Shown: piece by piece, positions 23,640 through 31,828 of the stretch
Layout of the letters: the number at the start of each line of letters is the position of its first letter
Numbering within the stretch: position 1 is the first letter of the stretch
From: CAILZL01 sp035548495
Lineage (GTDB): Bacteria > Pseudomonadota > Gammaproteobacteria > Steroidobacterales > Steroidobacteraceae
Length of the DNA stretch: 47,944 nucleotides
Direction of reading: 5' to 3'
NCBI GenBank assembly: GCA_035548495.1
Contig: DASZSV010000073.1
Location: 1-47,944, forward strand
The notes under the pieces: model-generated
Told to the model about the DNA's origin: nothing
Database searches by the model: none
Seen by the model: only the letters and a program-made list of their open reading frames with translations
Made by a program: the position numbers and the translations under genes

Positions 23640-24047
23640 AAAAAGTCCTCTACATCACGAGCCGGTAGTGTTGACCGGTGACCTGAAAATTCAAACGACA
23701 ATCCTGCGACACCGACACGACAGGGATGCGACGCGCCATCGGCTTGGCGTGTCGGCGATCAGGGTGTTTATGCCAATTATTCAATTATCACAGAGCGTTG
23801 TGGAAGAGGGCTGCAAAATTTGCAGTCGAAAGGTTGACCACGGGTGAATTGATCGCCCTGAAACGTTGTGTATCCACAATGTCGTGCACTGCCCTGATGG
23901 TGACGCCATATCGACGTGCGGATGCCGTCTCCGTGTCGTTTCCAGCCAAATAACCCTGAACGATACTGCCCCACGCAGCAATTCATGACCCCGAGAACGA
24001 TGGGGCGGAATTGAATGAGGCACCAACACATTTTTTGGAGATTAATC
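23640..24047. other. intergenic stretch without a supported gene
   Basis: About 400 bp. A short inverted repeat CTGCAAA-A-TTTGCAG lies at 23811-23825 and may be an operator. Open frames on either strand overlap each other and lack ribosome sites. Promoters for the minus-strand HTH operon should be near 23650-23700. Confidence 0.45.
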
Positions 24048-24149
24048 ATGAACACCATCGTTGACGACATCACTTCAATATTATTCCACTCCCTGCTGTA
24101 CATCATTTGCCTGCTGGGGACGATCGTCCTGGCCTTGTATTGTTTTTAA
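24048..24149 (+). CDS. 33-residue single-pass membrane peptide
   Basis: A short open frame starting ATG 24048 with GGAG at 24037-24040, seven bases upstream. The peptide reads MNTIVDDITSILFHSLLYI then ICLLGTIVLALYCF: a short acidic start and one uninterrupted hydrophobic helix of about 22 residues ending at the C-terminus, the usual form of bacterial small membrane proteins. It stands 256 bp upstream of the arsR gene. No family is recognised; the strong ribosome site and hydrophobic pattern support coding. Confidence 0.5.
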   Translation: MNTIVDDITSILFHSLLYIICLLGTIVLALYCF

Positions 24150-24370
24150 CGAGGCACATGTGTGTGGTTCAACATCAAGATGGCGGATGCGGCTCCATTC
24201 GCCATGATGATCGACAGTACTGTCGCGTTTGTTGGCAACCGGCAATGGATATCATTCAGTCACGTTCCGAATGGCTGTCCTTGACCGGTTGCGGTAAACG
24301 TATCAGTGACGTGAATGAAGTGACCCTGTCCGGCCCGGTATTGGATACAACAATCAATGCTTTTGGGGGC

Positions 24371-24399
24371 TTGCACAATATTACACCATATGGTGTAAT
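24371..24399 (+). promoter_or_regulatory. arsR promoter, likely leaderless
   Basis: TTGCAC (24371-24376), a 17-bp spacer and TGTAAT (24394-24399) form a sigma-70-type promoter. The expected start of transcription, six or seven bases after the -10, falls on or next to the A of the arsR ATG at 24406. There is no ribosome site before that ATG. Confidence 0.6.
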
Positions 24400-24401
24400 A
24401 T
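24378..24401. promoter_or_regulatory. perfect 24-bp palindrome, ArsR operator
   Basis: ATATTACACCAT followed by its exact reverse complement, lying between the -35 and the start codon of the arsR gene and covering the -10. ArsR repressors bind such symmetric sites and block their own operon. Confidence 0.85.
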
Positions 24402-24405
24402 AATC

Positions 24406-24759
24406 ATGGATCAGTTAAGCAATGTTCTGACAGCAATTTCGCACCCTACCCGCAGGACTATCATTGGTCAGCTATCGGCAGGGCCTGCGAGATTCCTCGA
24501 TATTGCGGAGCGATTCGATCAGGCATTGAACGCCATTACCAAGCATCTCAAGCTGCTCGAAAGGGCAGGATTGATTGAGCGCGAAAAACGCGGGCGGGAG
24601 GTTTTCATTTCACTTCGGCCCGAGCCGCTGAAGGAGGTGTCCGTGTGGATTCATGAATATGAACGTTTCTGGAACAAACAGCTCGACGAGTTTGAGCATT
24701 ACTTCAAGTCCACGAAAAAATCCAAGTTGCGTAACAGAGTCAATCGGAGGTCAGCATGA
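24406..24759 (+). CDS. ArsR-family repressor
   Basis: 117 residues with a winged helix: LTAISHPTRRTIIGQLSAGPARFLDIAERFDQALNAITKHLKLLERAGLIEREKRGREVFISLRPEPLKEVSVWI. There are no metal-binding cysteines (ELCVCDL type), so this is the SdpR-like branch usually linked to SRPBCC genes rather than a metal sensor. It begins five bases after a perfect palindrome that covers its promoter, indicating autoregulation. It overlaps the next gene by four bases (ATGA). The last 20 residues are strongly basic. Confidence 0.93.
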   Translation: MDQLSNVLTAISHPTRRTIIGQLSAGPARFLDIAERFDQALNAITKHLKLLERAGLIEREKRGREVFISLRPEPLKEVSVWIHEYERFWNKQLDEFEHYFKSTKKSKLRNRVNRRSA

Positions 24760-25070
24760 AATTTGTTCTGATATCCCGCCATACCGGCGGCAAACAACCG
24801 GCGCCGGGCGAAGCCGATCAATTGATGAAAGATTTGGGTGCCTGGCTGGCATCTCTTAAAAGCCCGGTCGCTATTCCAATCCGCGGCGGTAAGAGCGTCA
24901 CCTCTGGCAAGATCGAAGACTATGTGGGCGAGGTAGGCGGCGTCATAATTTTCGAAGCTGAAAATCTGGATCAGGCTGCAAAGCAGGCACAGAAGTCACC
25001 GGGTTTGAAATATGGCTGGACGCATGATGTCTTCCCGGAAATCTCGATGGAGGATGCAGCACAGAAATAA
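24756..25070 (+). CDS. YciI-like family protein
   Basis: 104 residues, start overlapping arsR by four bases and preceded by GGAGG. It has a ferredoxin-like alpha/beta pattern: MKFVLISRHTGG, LMKDLGAWLASL, VTSGKIEDYVGEVGGVIIFEAENLDQAAKQAQKSPGLKYGWTHDVFPEI. It matches the YciI/DGPF-type domain often found in arsR-SRPBCC operons. The biochemical role is unknown; some relatives are dehalogenase-like or stress proteins. Coupled translation shows it belongs to the ArsR-regulated set. Confidence 0.78.
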   Translation: MKFVLISRHTGGKQPAPGEADQLMKDLGAWLASLKSPVAIPIRGGKSVTSGKIEDYVGEVGGVIIFEAENLDQAAKQAQKSPGLKYGWTHDVFPEISMEDAAQK

Positions 25071-25111
25071 GTGCTGCAAATTGTTGTTTCAAACATCACT
25101 GGAGAACTGCA

Positions 25112-25540
25112 ATGACAACGCCGCACAGAACAATCGAAGTCAAGGTTGAGCGCATGATCCCTGCAACGCAGGAAGAAGTATTTGATGCATGGTTCAATTC
25201 GGCAATTCCAGGCAACCCCTGGAATCTCGCTGACAAGTTCATACTCGATCCCAAGGTTGATGGATTGTTTTACTGGAAGATGCAGGACAATGCTCACTAT
25301 GGTCGCTTCATCACGCTTGATCGGCCTGCCCGGATTGAGAAAACATGGGTTTCAAAAAGCACTCATGGCGAAGAAACCACTGTAACGATCACTTTCAAGA
25401 AGCAGGGTGAAAACACCTTGATGACGCTGATCCACAGTAACCTTCCAGACACTGAAGGTGGAAGAAGCCATGACAAGGGCTGGAATTACTTCCTGAATAT
25501 TTTCCCTGAACAGTTCGGAAAAACCGGAAAGAAGAAGTAG
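25112..25540 (+). CDS. SRPBCC (AHSA1-type) protein
   Basis: 142 residues from ATG 25112, with GGAG ten bases upstream. RTIEVKVERMIPATQEEVFDAWFNSAIPGNPWNLADKFILDPKVDGLFYW is the opening strand and helix of the START/Bet v1-like cavity fold, and GRFITLDRPARIEKTWVS, TTVTITFKKQGENTLMTLIHSNLPD and DKGWNYFLNIFPEQF are its later strands and C-terminal helix. AHSA1-type members with an ArsR neighbour bind hydrophobic ligands or act in stress responses. It is the third gene of the operon, 41 bp after the YciI-like gene. Confidence 0.88.
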   Translation: MTTPHRTIEVKVERMIPATQEEVFDAWFNSAIPGNPWNLADKFILDPKVDGLFYWKMQDNAHYGRFITLDRPARIEKTWVSKSTHGEETTVTITFKKQGENTLMTLIHSNLPDTEGGRSHDKGWNYFLNIFPEQFGKTGKKK

Positions 25541-25567
25541 TTCAAGTCAGTGTCTACGGAGAAATCA

Positions 25568-25624
25568 ATGGAAAATTCACAAGCCGTGAACATTGCGCTG
25601 GCGCACCACGGAAGTTATCCGTAG
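25568..25624 (+). other. 18-codon open frame, possible remnant of a fourth operon gene
   Basis: ATG 25568 has GGAG at 25559-25562, then 18 codons (MENSQAVNIALAHHGSYP) and a stop. Nothing recognisable follows. It may be the start of a gene lost downstream of the SRPBCC gene, or a chance frame. Confidence 0.25.
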
Positions 25625-25783
25625 AAGTTTCAACTTCATCCAACACCGGGACTAAAAGAGACGGCGTCACCGGGTTTGGTGTGCGTTCTATCGCTTCAAC
25701 AACGCCCAACACGCAGTGACTCCGCCGCAGGGCGCTGGTCAAGGCCGCGCACTGCGCTACACCTGTTGAACAAGCCCGGCGCC

Positions 25784-26923
25784 TTATACCTTCAATGCCA
25801 TCAACTTGTAATAAGCCTCGTGCGGTTGATGCTTGCGATCAAACAGCAATGGATAATTGGTGCGGCCGCGAATGGGAAAGTTGTTCAGCCAGCTGCCATC
25901 ATCGCTGATGCCCCAGGTGGTAATGCGTTCAATCTTGTCGTGATGCTTGATGAATACCTTGAAGAGGGATTCCCAGCGGTCGGCAAGTCTGTCTTCAACA
26001 TCCTTCGGCAGGCCATGAATGTAGGGATCGCGTTCGGGCTTGTATTCAAAGCGAGTTGACACCTCTGCCACCGGCAGCTTCCAGACATTGGGCAGCACAT
26101 CAATATCGAGTTCGGTAAAGTGCACGCGCAGGCCAAGTGAAGCAAAGTCAACAATGCATTTGTCGAGCGTTTCAACGTCAGGCTCTTCCAGGTTGATATG
26201 CGCCTGAATGCCAATGCCATTGATGGGTACGCCGCGTTTTTGCAAACGCTTGATAAGTTCCATGCAGGCTTCGTGCTTGCTGCCGCCTTCAATGCCGTAG
26301 TCGTTATAGATTAAATGCACGCCGGGGTCCGCTTCATGCGCAACATGAAAGGCATGATCAATGAACTCTTCGCCGAGGATGTTGAAGTAATGACTGCGCC
26401 GCATGGGATTGTCCTTGTCATCACTGATGGCCTCATTGGCGGCATCCCATGCGTTGATGTGGCCCTTGTAACGGCCGACGACGGTCGAAATATGATCCTG
26501 CATTTTTTTCTTGAGCGTCGCAGCGGATACGTAACTGCCATCAGGATTCTTGAACACGCTGTCGGGCGTCTGGCTGTGCCAGGCAAGCACATGACCCACC
26601 ACGTACATCTGATGTTGTGTACCGATGTCCACATATTTGTCTGCATAATCCCAGCGCCAGCCGCCATCGGCAGTGTGCAGGCTTTCCCATTTCAGGCAAT
26701 TCTCCGGAGAGATGGAATTGAACTCACGGAATAGAATGGATTCGAGATCCTTGTCACCGGCGAGGATTTTCCAGCCGACTGCGGCGCCGATCCTGAAATC
26801 ATCGGCAAAATGATCTTTCAGTCCAGTGCGTTGTGCGGCTTGTGCAAGGGCACGTGCCGAAACCTGTGCCAGCAGTGCTGCTGCCGCGGTGCTTGTAATA
26901 AATGTTCTGCGCGATAGGGTCAC
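25784..26923 (-). CDS. GH10 endo-1,4-beta-xylanase, Tat-exported
   Basis: 379 residues. The twin-arginine motif SRRTFI at residues 4-9 and a hydrophobic stretch to about residue 28 indicate Tat export. The catalytic domain follows the GH10 barrel: NSISPENCLKWES, VVGHVLAWHSQTP, the acid/base Glu164 in WDAANEAI, IYNDYGIEG, IGIQAHI, the nucleophile Glu271 in VHFTELDID, and TTWGISDDGSWL. It cuts xylan backbones in the periplasm or outside the cell. It lies 62 bp downstream of the phosphoketolase gene, in the same direction, so pentose release and pentose catabolism may share control. Confidence 0.95.
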   Translation of the reverse strand: MTLSRRTFITSTAAAALLAQVSARALAQAAQRTGLKDHFADDFRIGAAVGWKILAGDKDLESILFREFNSISPENCLKWESLHTADGGWRWDYADKYVDIGTQHQMYVVGHVLAWHSQTPDSVFKNPDGSYVSAATLKKKMQDHISTVVGRYKGHINAWDAANEAISDDKDNPMRRSHYFNILGEEFIDHAFHVAHEADPGVHLIYNDYGIEGGSKHEACMELIKRLQKRGVPINGIGIQAHINLEEPDVETLDKCIVDFASLGLRVHFTELDIDVLPNVWKLPVAEVSTRFEYKPERDPYIHGLPKDVEDRLADRWESLFKVFIKHHDKIERITTWGISDDGSWLNNFPIRGRTNYPLLFDRKHQPHEAYYKLMALKV

Positions 26924-26985
26924 AATGGCTCTCCCCGAGTAAAGGTTGCAACACCGGCAGTGTAACAGGTTATTGCATCGCTACC

Positions 26986-29352
26986 TTATGCAGCGCTCCA
27001 GCGCCAGTTGCGAATCTCGGGCATGTCTTCGCCGTGAGTATTGATGTAGCCGCGATGCTCACGCAGCTTGTGCTGCACATAAGTGATCAAGGCCGCACCC
27101 TGTGGGCCGGTTTGCGGCAATTGCCGCGCCACATTCCATGCAATGTGATAACGATCCAGTTCATTCAACACGGTCATGTCGAATGCCGTGGTGATGGTGC
27201 CTTCTTCCTTATAACCATGTACATGAAAGTTGTGATGATTGCGGCGGCGATAGGTCAGGCGATGAATCAGCCAGGGATAGCCGTGATAGGCAAAGATCAC
27301 CGGCTTGCTGGTGGTAAACAATTTGTCAAAGGCATCGTCAGATAACCCATGCGGATGAACACTGTCCGGTTCCAGGCGCATCAGGTCCACCACATTCACC
27401 GTGCGAATCTTCAATGCGGGCAGGTGTTCACGCAGTATGGTGATTGCCGCCAGTGTTTCCAGCGTGGGTACATCACCGGCACAGGCCAGCACCACGTCAG
27501 GTTCTTCCGTGTCTTGTACATTACTTGCCCACTGCCATGCGCTGATGCCGGCGGCACAATGTTTTGCCGCAGCATCCATGGATAACCACTGCGGCGCTGG
27601 ATGTTTTCCTGCGACGATGACGTTCACATAGTGGCGGCTGCGCAGGCAATGGTCCATCACTGACAAGAGACAATTTGCATCCGGTGGAAGATACACGCGA
27701 ACGATCTCGGCCTTCTTGTTGGCAACATGATCAATGAAACCGGGGTCCTGGTGACTGAAACCATTGTGGTCCTGACGCCATACATGCGAAGCCAGCAGAT
27801 AGTTGAGCGACGCCAGCGGCTTGCGCCACGCAATGCCACGCGTGACTTTCAACCACTTGGCATGCTGGTTGAACATGGAATCGACAATGTGAATGAAGGC
27901 TTCATAGCAATTGAACAAACCATGCCGTCCGGTGAGCAGGTAGCCTTCAAGCCAGCCCTCGCACTGATGTTCACTCAGCATTTCCAGCACGCGTCCAGTG
28001 GGCGCCAGATATTGATCATTGGGTTTGGTGGTGGCCTGCCATTGACGGTTGGTGGCTTCAAATACGGCCTCCAGTCCATTCGAGATGGTTTCATCAGGGC
28101 CGAAGAGCCGGAAATTTTTTTCCGCATCATTCAGTTTGATGACATCACGCAGGAAAGGTCCAAGCACGCGGGTATCGCCTTTGCCGGTGATGCCCGGTGC
28201 GGCGACTTCAATGCCATATTCGCGAAAATCAGGCAGTTTCAACGGTTGCAATAACAATCCGCCATTGGTGTGGGGATTGGCGCCCATGCGGCGCGTGCCT
28301 TGTGGCGACAATTGCGTGATATGCGATAACACCTTGCCCTGCGCATCAAACAATTCTTCGGGCTTGTAGCTGCGCAACCATTGTTCGATCAATTGCAGGT
28401 GTTCCGGTTGCTTGCGCGGATCGGAAACCGGAATCTGGTGTGAACGGAAATTGTCTTCGCAGGGTTTGCCATCCACGCTGCGTGGCCCGGTCCAGCCCTT
28501 GGGAGATTCCAGAATGATCATCGGCCATTGCGGACGTGAACGCAGTTGAAGACTGCGTGCCGCATGCTGAATGGTTCTGATGTCATTGATGACGGCATCC
28601 AGTGCAGCGGCCATCAGTTCATGCATGCGTTGCGGTTCATGTCCTGAAACAATGTAGGGCTTCCAGCCATAACCGTTGAACAACTGTTGCAGTTCTTCAT
28701 GACCAATGCGTGCGAGCACCGTTGGATTCGCAATCTTGTAACCATTCAGGTGAAGAATGGGCAGCACTGCTCCATCGGTGGCGGGGTTGAGAAACTTGTT
28801 GGAATGCCATGCCGTTGCAGTGGGGCCGGTTTCGGCTTCGCCATCACCGACCACGCATGCAGCAATCAACTGTGGATTGTCGAGCACGGCGCCAAAGGCA
28901 TGACTCAGTGAATAGCCGAGTTCGCCGCCTTCATGCATCGAGCCGGGACATTCCGGCGATGCATGGCTGGGAATGCCGCCGGGAAAAGAAAATTGCGTGA
29001 ACAGCTTTTTCAGCCCCGCTTCATCCTGCGTGATATGCGGATACACTTCGGTGTAGGTGCCTTCGAGATAGGTGTTGCTTACCACTGCCGGTCCGCCATG
29101 ACCGGGGCCGGAGAGATAGATCATGTCGAGGTCATGTTCATTGATGATGCGATTGAGATGCGCATAAATGAAATTCTGTCCGGGCGTGGTGCCCCAGTGT
29201 CCCAGCAGAATGGGTTTGACATCATTCATCTGCAGGGGACGTTTCAGCAGCGGGTTGTCCCACAAATACAATTGGCCCACGGAAAGATAATTGGCCGCGC
29301 GCCACCAGGCGTCGATGCGCTGCAATACATGTGGATCAGTTGTGGCGTTCAT
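26986..29352 (-). CDS. xfp: phosphoketolase
   Basis: 788 residues, the normal family size. The signatures are clear: GHWGTTPGQNFIYAHLNRII, GPGHGGPAVVSNTYLEGTYTEVYP, and the thiamine diphosphate region GDGEAETGPTATAWHSNKFLNP. It splits xylulose 5-phosphate (and perhaps fructose 6-phosphate) with phosphate into acetyl phosphate and glyceraldehyde 3-phosphate (or erythrose 4-phosphate). Acetate kinase, encoded 43 bp upstream, would convert acetyl phosphate to acetate and ATP. Whether it prefers pentose or hexose cannot be read from sequence by eye. Confidence 0.96.
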   Translation of the reverse strand: MNATTDPHVLQRIDAWWRAANYLSVGQLYLWDNPLLKRPLQMNDVKPILLGHWGTTPGQNFIYAHLNRIINEHDLDMIYLSGPGHGGPAVVSNTYLEGTYTEVYPHITQDEAGLKKLFTQFSFPGGIPSHASPECPGSMHEGGELGYSLSHAFGAVLDNPQLIAACVVGDGEAETGPTATAWHSNKFLNPATDGAVLPILHLNGYKIANPTVLARIGHEELQQLFNGYGWKPYIVSGHEPQRMHELMAAALDAVINDIRTIQHAARSLQLRSRPQWPMIILESPKGWTGPRSVDGKPCEDNFRSHQIPVSDPRKQPEHLQLIEQWLRSYKPEELFDAQGKVLSHITQLSPQGTRRMGANPHTNGGLLLQPLKLPDFREYGIEVAAPGITGKGDTRVLGPFLRDVIKLNDAEKNFRLFGPDETISNGLEAVFEATNRQWQATTKPNDQYLAPTGRVLEMLSEHQCEGWLEGYLLTGRHGLFNCYEAFIHIVDSMFNQHAKWLKVTRGIAWRKPLASLNYLLASHVWRQDHNGFSHQDPGFIDHVANKKAEIVRVYLPPDANCLLSVMDHCLRSRHYVNVIVAGKHPAPQWLSMDAAAKHCAAGISAWQWASNVQDTEEPDVVLACAGDVPTLETLAAITILREHLPALKIRTVNVVDLMRLEPDSVHPHGLSDDAFDKLFTTSKPVIFAYHGYPWLIHRLTYRRRNHHNFHVHGYKEEGTITTAFDMTVLNELDRYHIAWNVARQLPQTGPQGAALITYVQHKLREHRGYINTHGEDMPEIRNWRWSAA

Positions 29353-29395
29353 TTTTTCCTGCTTCAGGCATCATTGATACCCGATCAGTGTCCAG

Positions 29396-30625
29396 TCAGA
29401 ATGAAGCATTCAGTATGGACGAGACCGATCGTGCAATCATCAGTTCTTCATCGGTGTGCATTACAAATACTTTTACCCGGGCATCTCGTGTGGAAATCAC
29501 CAGATCGTTTGCCGCATTGCCTGTGACATCCACTTCAATGCCGAGAAACTGCAAGCCATCGCAGATGCGTTTGCGAATCTGTGGCGCGTTCTCGCCAATG
29601 CCACCGGCGAAGATCAGTGCATCCACTCCATGCAGTGCCGCCGCATACGCACCAATCTGTTTCCTGACGCCATAACAGAACATCTCCAGCGCCAGTGCGG
29701 CGCGTGGCTCGGTGGATTCGCGTTGCAGCAAATCGCGTACATCGCCGCTGACGCCGGAGACACCCTGCATGCCGGATTCATGATTCATCATGCGTTGCAA
29801 TTCAATGTTGTTCAGTCCTGCGGCGTTCGACAGATGAAACAGCAAACCCGGATCAATGTCGCCGCTGCGTGTACTCATCATGATGCCGGACGCAGGCGTA
29901 AAACTCATGGTGGTATCCACGCATTGCCCACTGTGTATCGCCGCAAGGCTGGCGCCGTTGCCAAGATGTGCCATGATGATGCGGCTGCGTGTTGCAAGTG
30001 ACCTGTCGATGCGGCCAAGTTCATCGAGCAGGCAGGCATACGACAGGCCGTGAAACCCATAACGTTCGATGCCACTGGATTGCAGGTGGTATGGAATGGG
30101 CAGGGTTCTTGCCACTTCAGGCATGCTGCGATGAAATGCCGTATCAAAGCAGGCGATGTGCGGCACCTCTGCAAACTGTTGCTGAAAGGCATTGATCAAC
30201 TCAATCTCGAAGGGCAGATGTTCCGGATCGAGTGTGGCACTGTTCTGCAATTCATGCAGCAACGTACTGGTGATGCGTTGCGGTGTTGAATGCGACAGAC
30301 CATGCACTACGCGATGACCTGTCGCACCAATGCCGGAATAAAAATCCTGTGTGGCAAGCCAGCCTGATAACTGCGCAGCGACGGTTTTATGGTTGCCAGC
30401 CTTGATGGCGCAAGCACTGGACGAGCCATCCGTCCGTGTGACGACGAGCAGGGCGCGAGGTTCCTGGATGCGATCAATCTTGATGCGCAACAGCAGCAGC
30501 GGGTCGTGCGCTTCATCTGCCCGTTGCGCCTTGTCCATCCTTTGATACAGCGCGCAACGGACGCTGGAAGAACCGCCATTGACGGTCAGTATGTATTCCT
30601 GCGTCGTTGCAGTGCTGGCTTGCAT
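29396..30625 (-). CDS. ackA: acetate kinase
   Basis: 409 residues. The ASKHA-fold motifs are visible: ILTVNGGSSSVRCALYQ (phosphate 1, with Gly in place of the usual Cys/Ala), GHRVVHG, FDTAFHRSMPEVARTLPIPY, YGFHGLSYACLL, AHLGNGASLAAIHSGQCVDTTMSFTPASGIMMSTRSGDIDPGLL, and FAGGIGENAPQIRKRICDGL. It makes ATP and acetate from acetyl phosphate. It lies between the transaldolase gene (10-bp gap) and the phosphoketolase gene, as expected for a phosphoketolase shunt. No phosphotransacetylase gene is present in the window. Confidence 0.95.
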   Translation of the reverse strand: MQASTATTQEYILTVNGGSSSVRCALYQRMDKAQRADEAHDPLLLLRIKIDRIQEPRALLVVTRTDGSSSACAIKAGNHKTVAAQLSGWLATQDFYSGIGATGHRVVHGLSHSTPQRITSTLLHELQNSATLDPEHLPFEIELINAFQQQFAEVPHIACFDTAFHRSMPEVARTLPIPYHLQSSGIERYGFHGLSYACLLDELGRIDRSLATRSRIIMAHLGNGASLAAIHSGQCVDTTMSFTPASGIMMSTRSGDIDPGLLFHLSNAAGLNNIELQRMMNHESGMQGVSGVSGDVRDLLQRESTEPRAALALEMFCYGVRKQIGAYAAALHGVDALIFAGGIGENAPQIRKRICDGLQFLGIEVDVTGNAANDLVISTRDARVKVFVMHTDEELMIARSVSSILNASF

Positions 30626-30635
30626 GACAACAACG

Positions 30636-31709
30636 TTACACCGCGGCGCTTTTGTCCTTGATACGCTGTAGCAACTGCTTCCACGACTTCACAAAGGCTT
30701 CCGCACCATCGCGCTGCAACTGCAAGGCCAGTGTGTTGTAGTCGATGCCGGCACGACTGAATGCCGCCAGCGTCTTTTCGGCATCACTGCAATCATCTTT
30801 CATCACGCCGTGCAACTTGCCGTGATCGGCAAAGGCCAGCAAGGTTTTCTCCGGCATGGTGTTGATGGTGCCGGGTGCGGCCAATGCTTCAATGTACAGG
30901 GTGGCGGGTGCAGCAGGATCCTTGACACCGGTGCTGGCCCACAACAATCGTTGCGGCATGGCGCCTGCAGCTGACAATGATTTCCAGCGCGGGCTGGCCA
31001 GCAGTTCGAGATAGGCATGATAAGTGAGTTGCGCAACTGCAATGCCCAGACGGTTATGCAGTTCCACTGGTGCTGCGCTTGCAGCACGATCCCAGCGGCT
31101 GATGAACACTGATGCCACAGATGCAATGCGCGGATCGAGTCCGGACTTGAGCCGTCGTTCAATGCCGCGCATATACGCTTCTGCCGCAGCGAGGTATTGT
31201 TCACGCGAGAACAGCAGAGTGACATTGACCGGTACACCAGCAAAGATGCTTTCTTCAATGGCCTCAATGCCTGCGGGCGTGCCGGGAATTTTTACAAACA
31301 GATTGCTGCGACTGGCCTGCGCATGAATCTGTTTTGCGGCATTGATGGTGCTGGCCGTGTCATACGCCAGCAATGGCGACACTTCCATCGATACCCAGCC
31401 ATCAACATGTCCGGTTTTCTCGTGCACGGGCGCAAACAAGTCCGCCGCACGCTGCAGGTCATTCAACGCCAGTTCAATGAACAATGCTTCGCCGGATTTT
31501 CCTGCGCGCACTTTGCCGGCGATGTCCTGATCATAGGCGGATGAATGTGCCAGTGCTTCATCAAAAATGGTGGGATTGGAAGTCAGTCCCGTTACGGCAT
31601 GTTCGGAAATATATCTGGCCAGCGTGCCGTTGTTCAGCATGTCGCGGGTGATGTTGTCCAGCCACAGACTCTGGCCCAGTTGATGAAGTTGCTGACAGGG
31701 ATTGCTCAT
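30636..31709 (-). CDS. tal: transaldolase
   Basis: 357 residues from ATG 31709, preceded by GGAG; an upstream in-frame start (31736) is less likely. It has QLGQSLWLDNITRDMLNNGTLARYI, GLTSNPTIFDEALAHSSAYD, and the Schiff-base lysine in NLFVKIPGTPAGIEAIEESIFAGVPVNVTLLFSREQY, with VASVFISRWD and LLWASTGVKDP. This is the longer bacterial/actinobacterial-type transaldolase. It interconverts sedoheptulose 7-phosphate and fructose 6-phosphate in the non-oxidative pentose phosphate pathway. First of four same-strand genes (tal-ackA-xfp-xylanase). Confidence 0.94.
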   Translation of the reverse strand: MSNPCQQLHQLGQSLWLDNITRDMLNNGTLARYISEHAVTGLTSNPTIFDEALAHSSAYDQDIAGKVRAGKSGEALFIELALNDLQRAADLFAPVHEKTGHVDGWVSMEVSPLLAYDTASTINAAKQIHAQASRSNLFVKIPGTPAGIEAIEESIFAGVPVNVTLLFSREQYLAAAEAYMRGIERRLKSGLDPRIASVASVFISRWDRAASAAPVELHNRLGIAVAQLTYHAYLELLASPRWKSLSAAGAMPQRLLWASTGVKDPAAPATLYIEALAAPGTINTMPEKTLLAFADHGKLHGVMKDDCSDAEKTLAAFSRAGIDYNTLALQLQRDGAEAFVKSWKQLLQRIKDKSAAV

Positions 31710-31828
31710 GGGAAACTCCTCCGCCGGGAATAACAATTACGCATGCAGCGTGCCGTGACAATCACAATTGCCGCTGCATATCAATGATACGGATGAATGA
31801 TGAAGATGCCACCGCTCAATCATTAACA

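Noticed and set aside
24107..24403. 98-codon open frame upstream of arsR
   Set aside because: It starts with TTG inside the 33-residue membrane peptide gene, overlaps the arsR operator and shows no family pattern.
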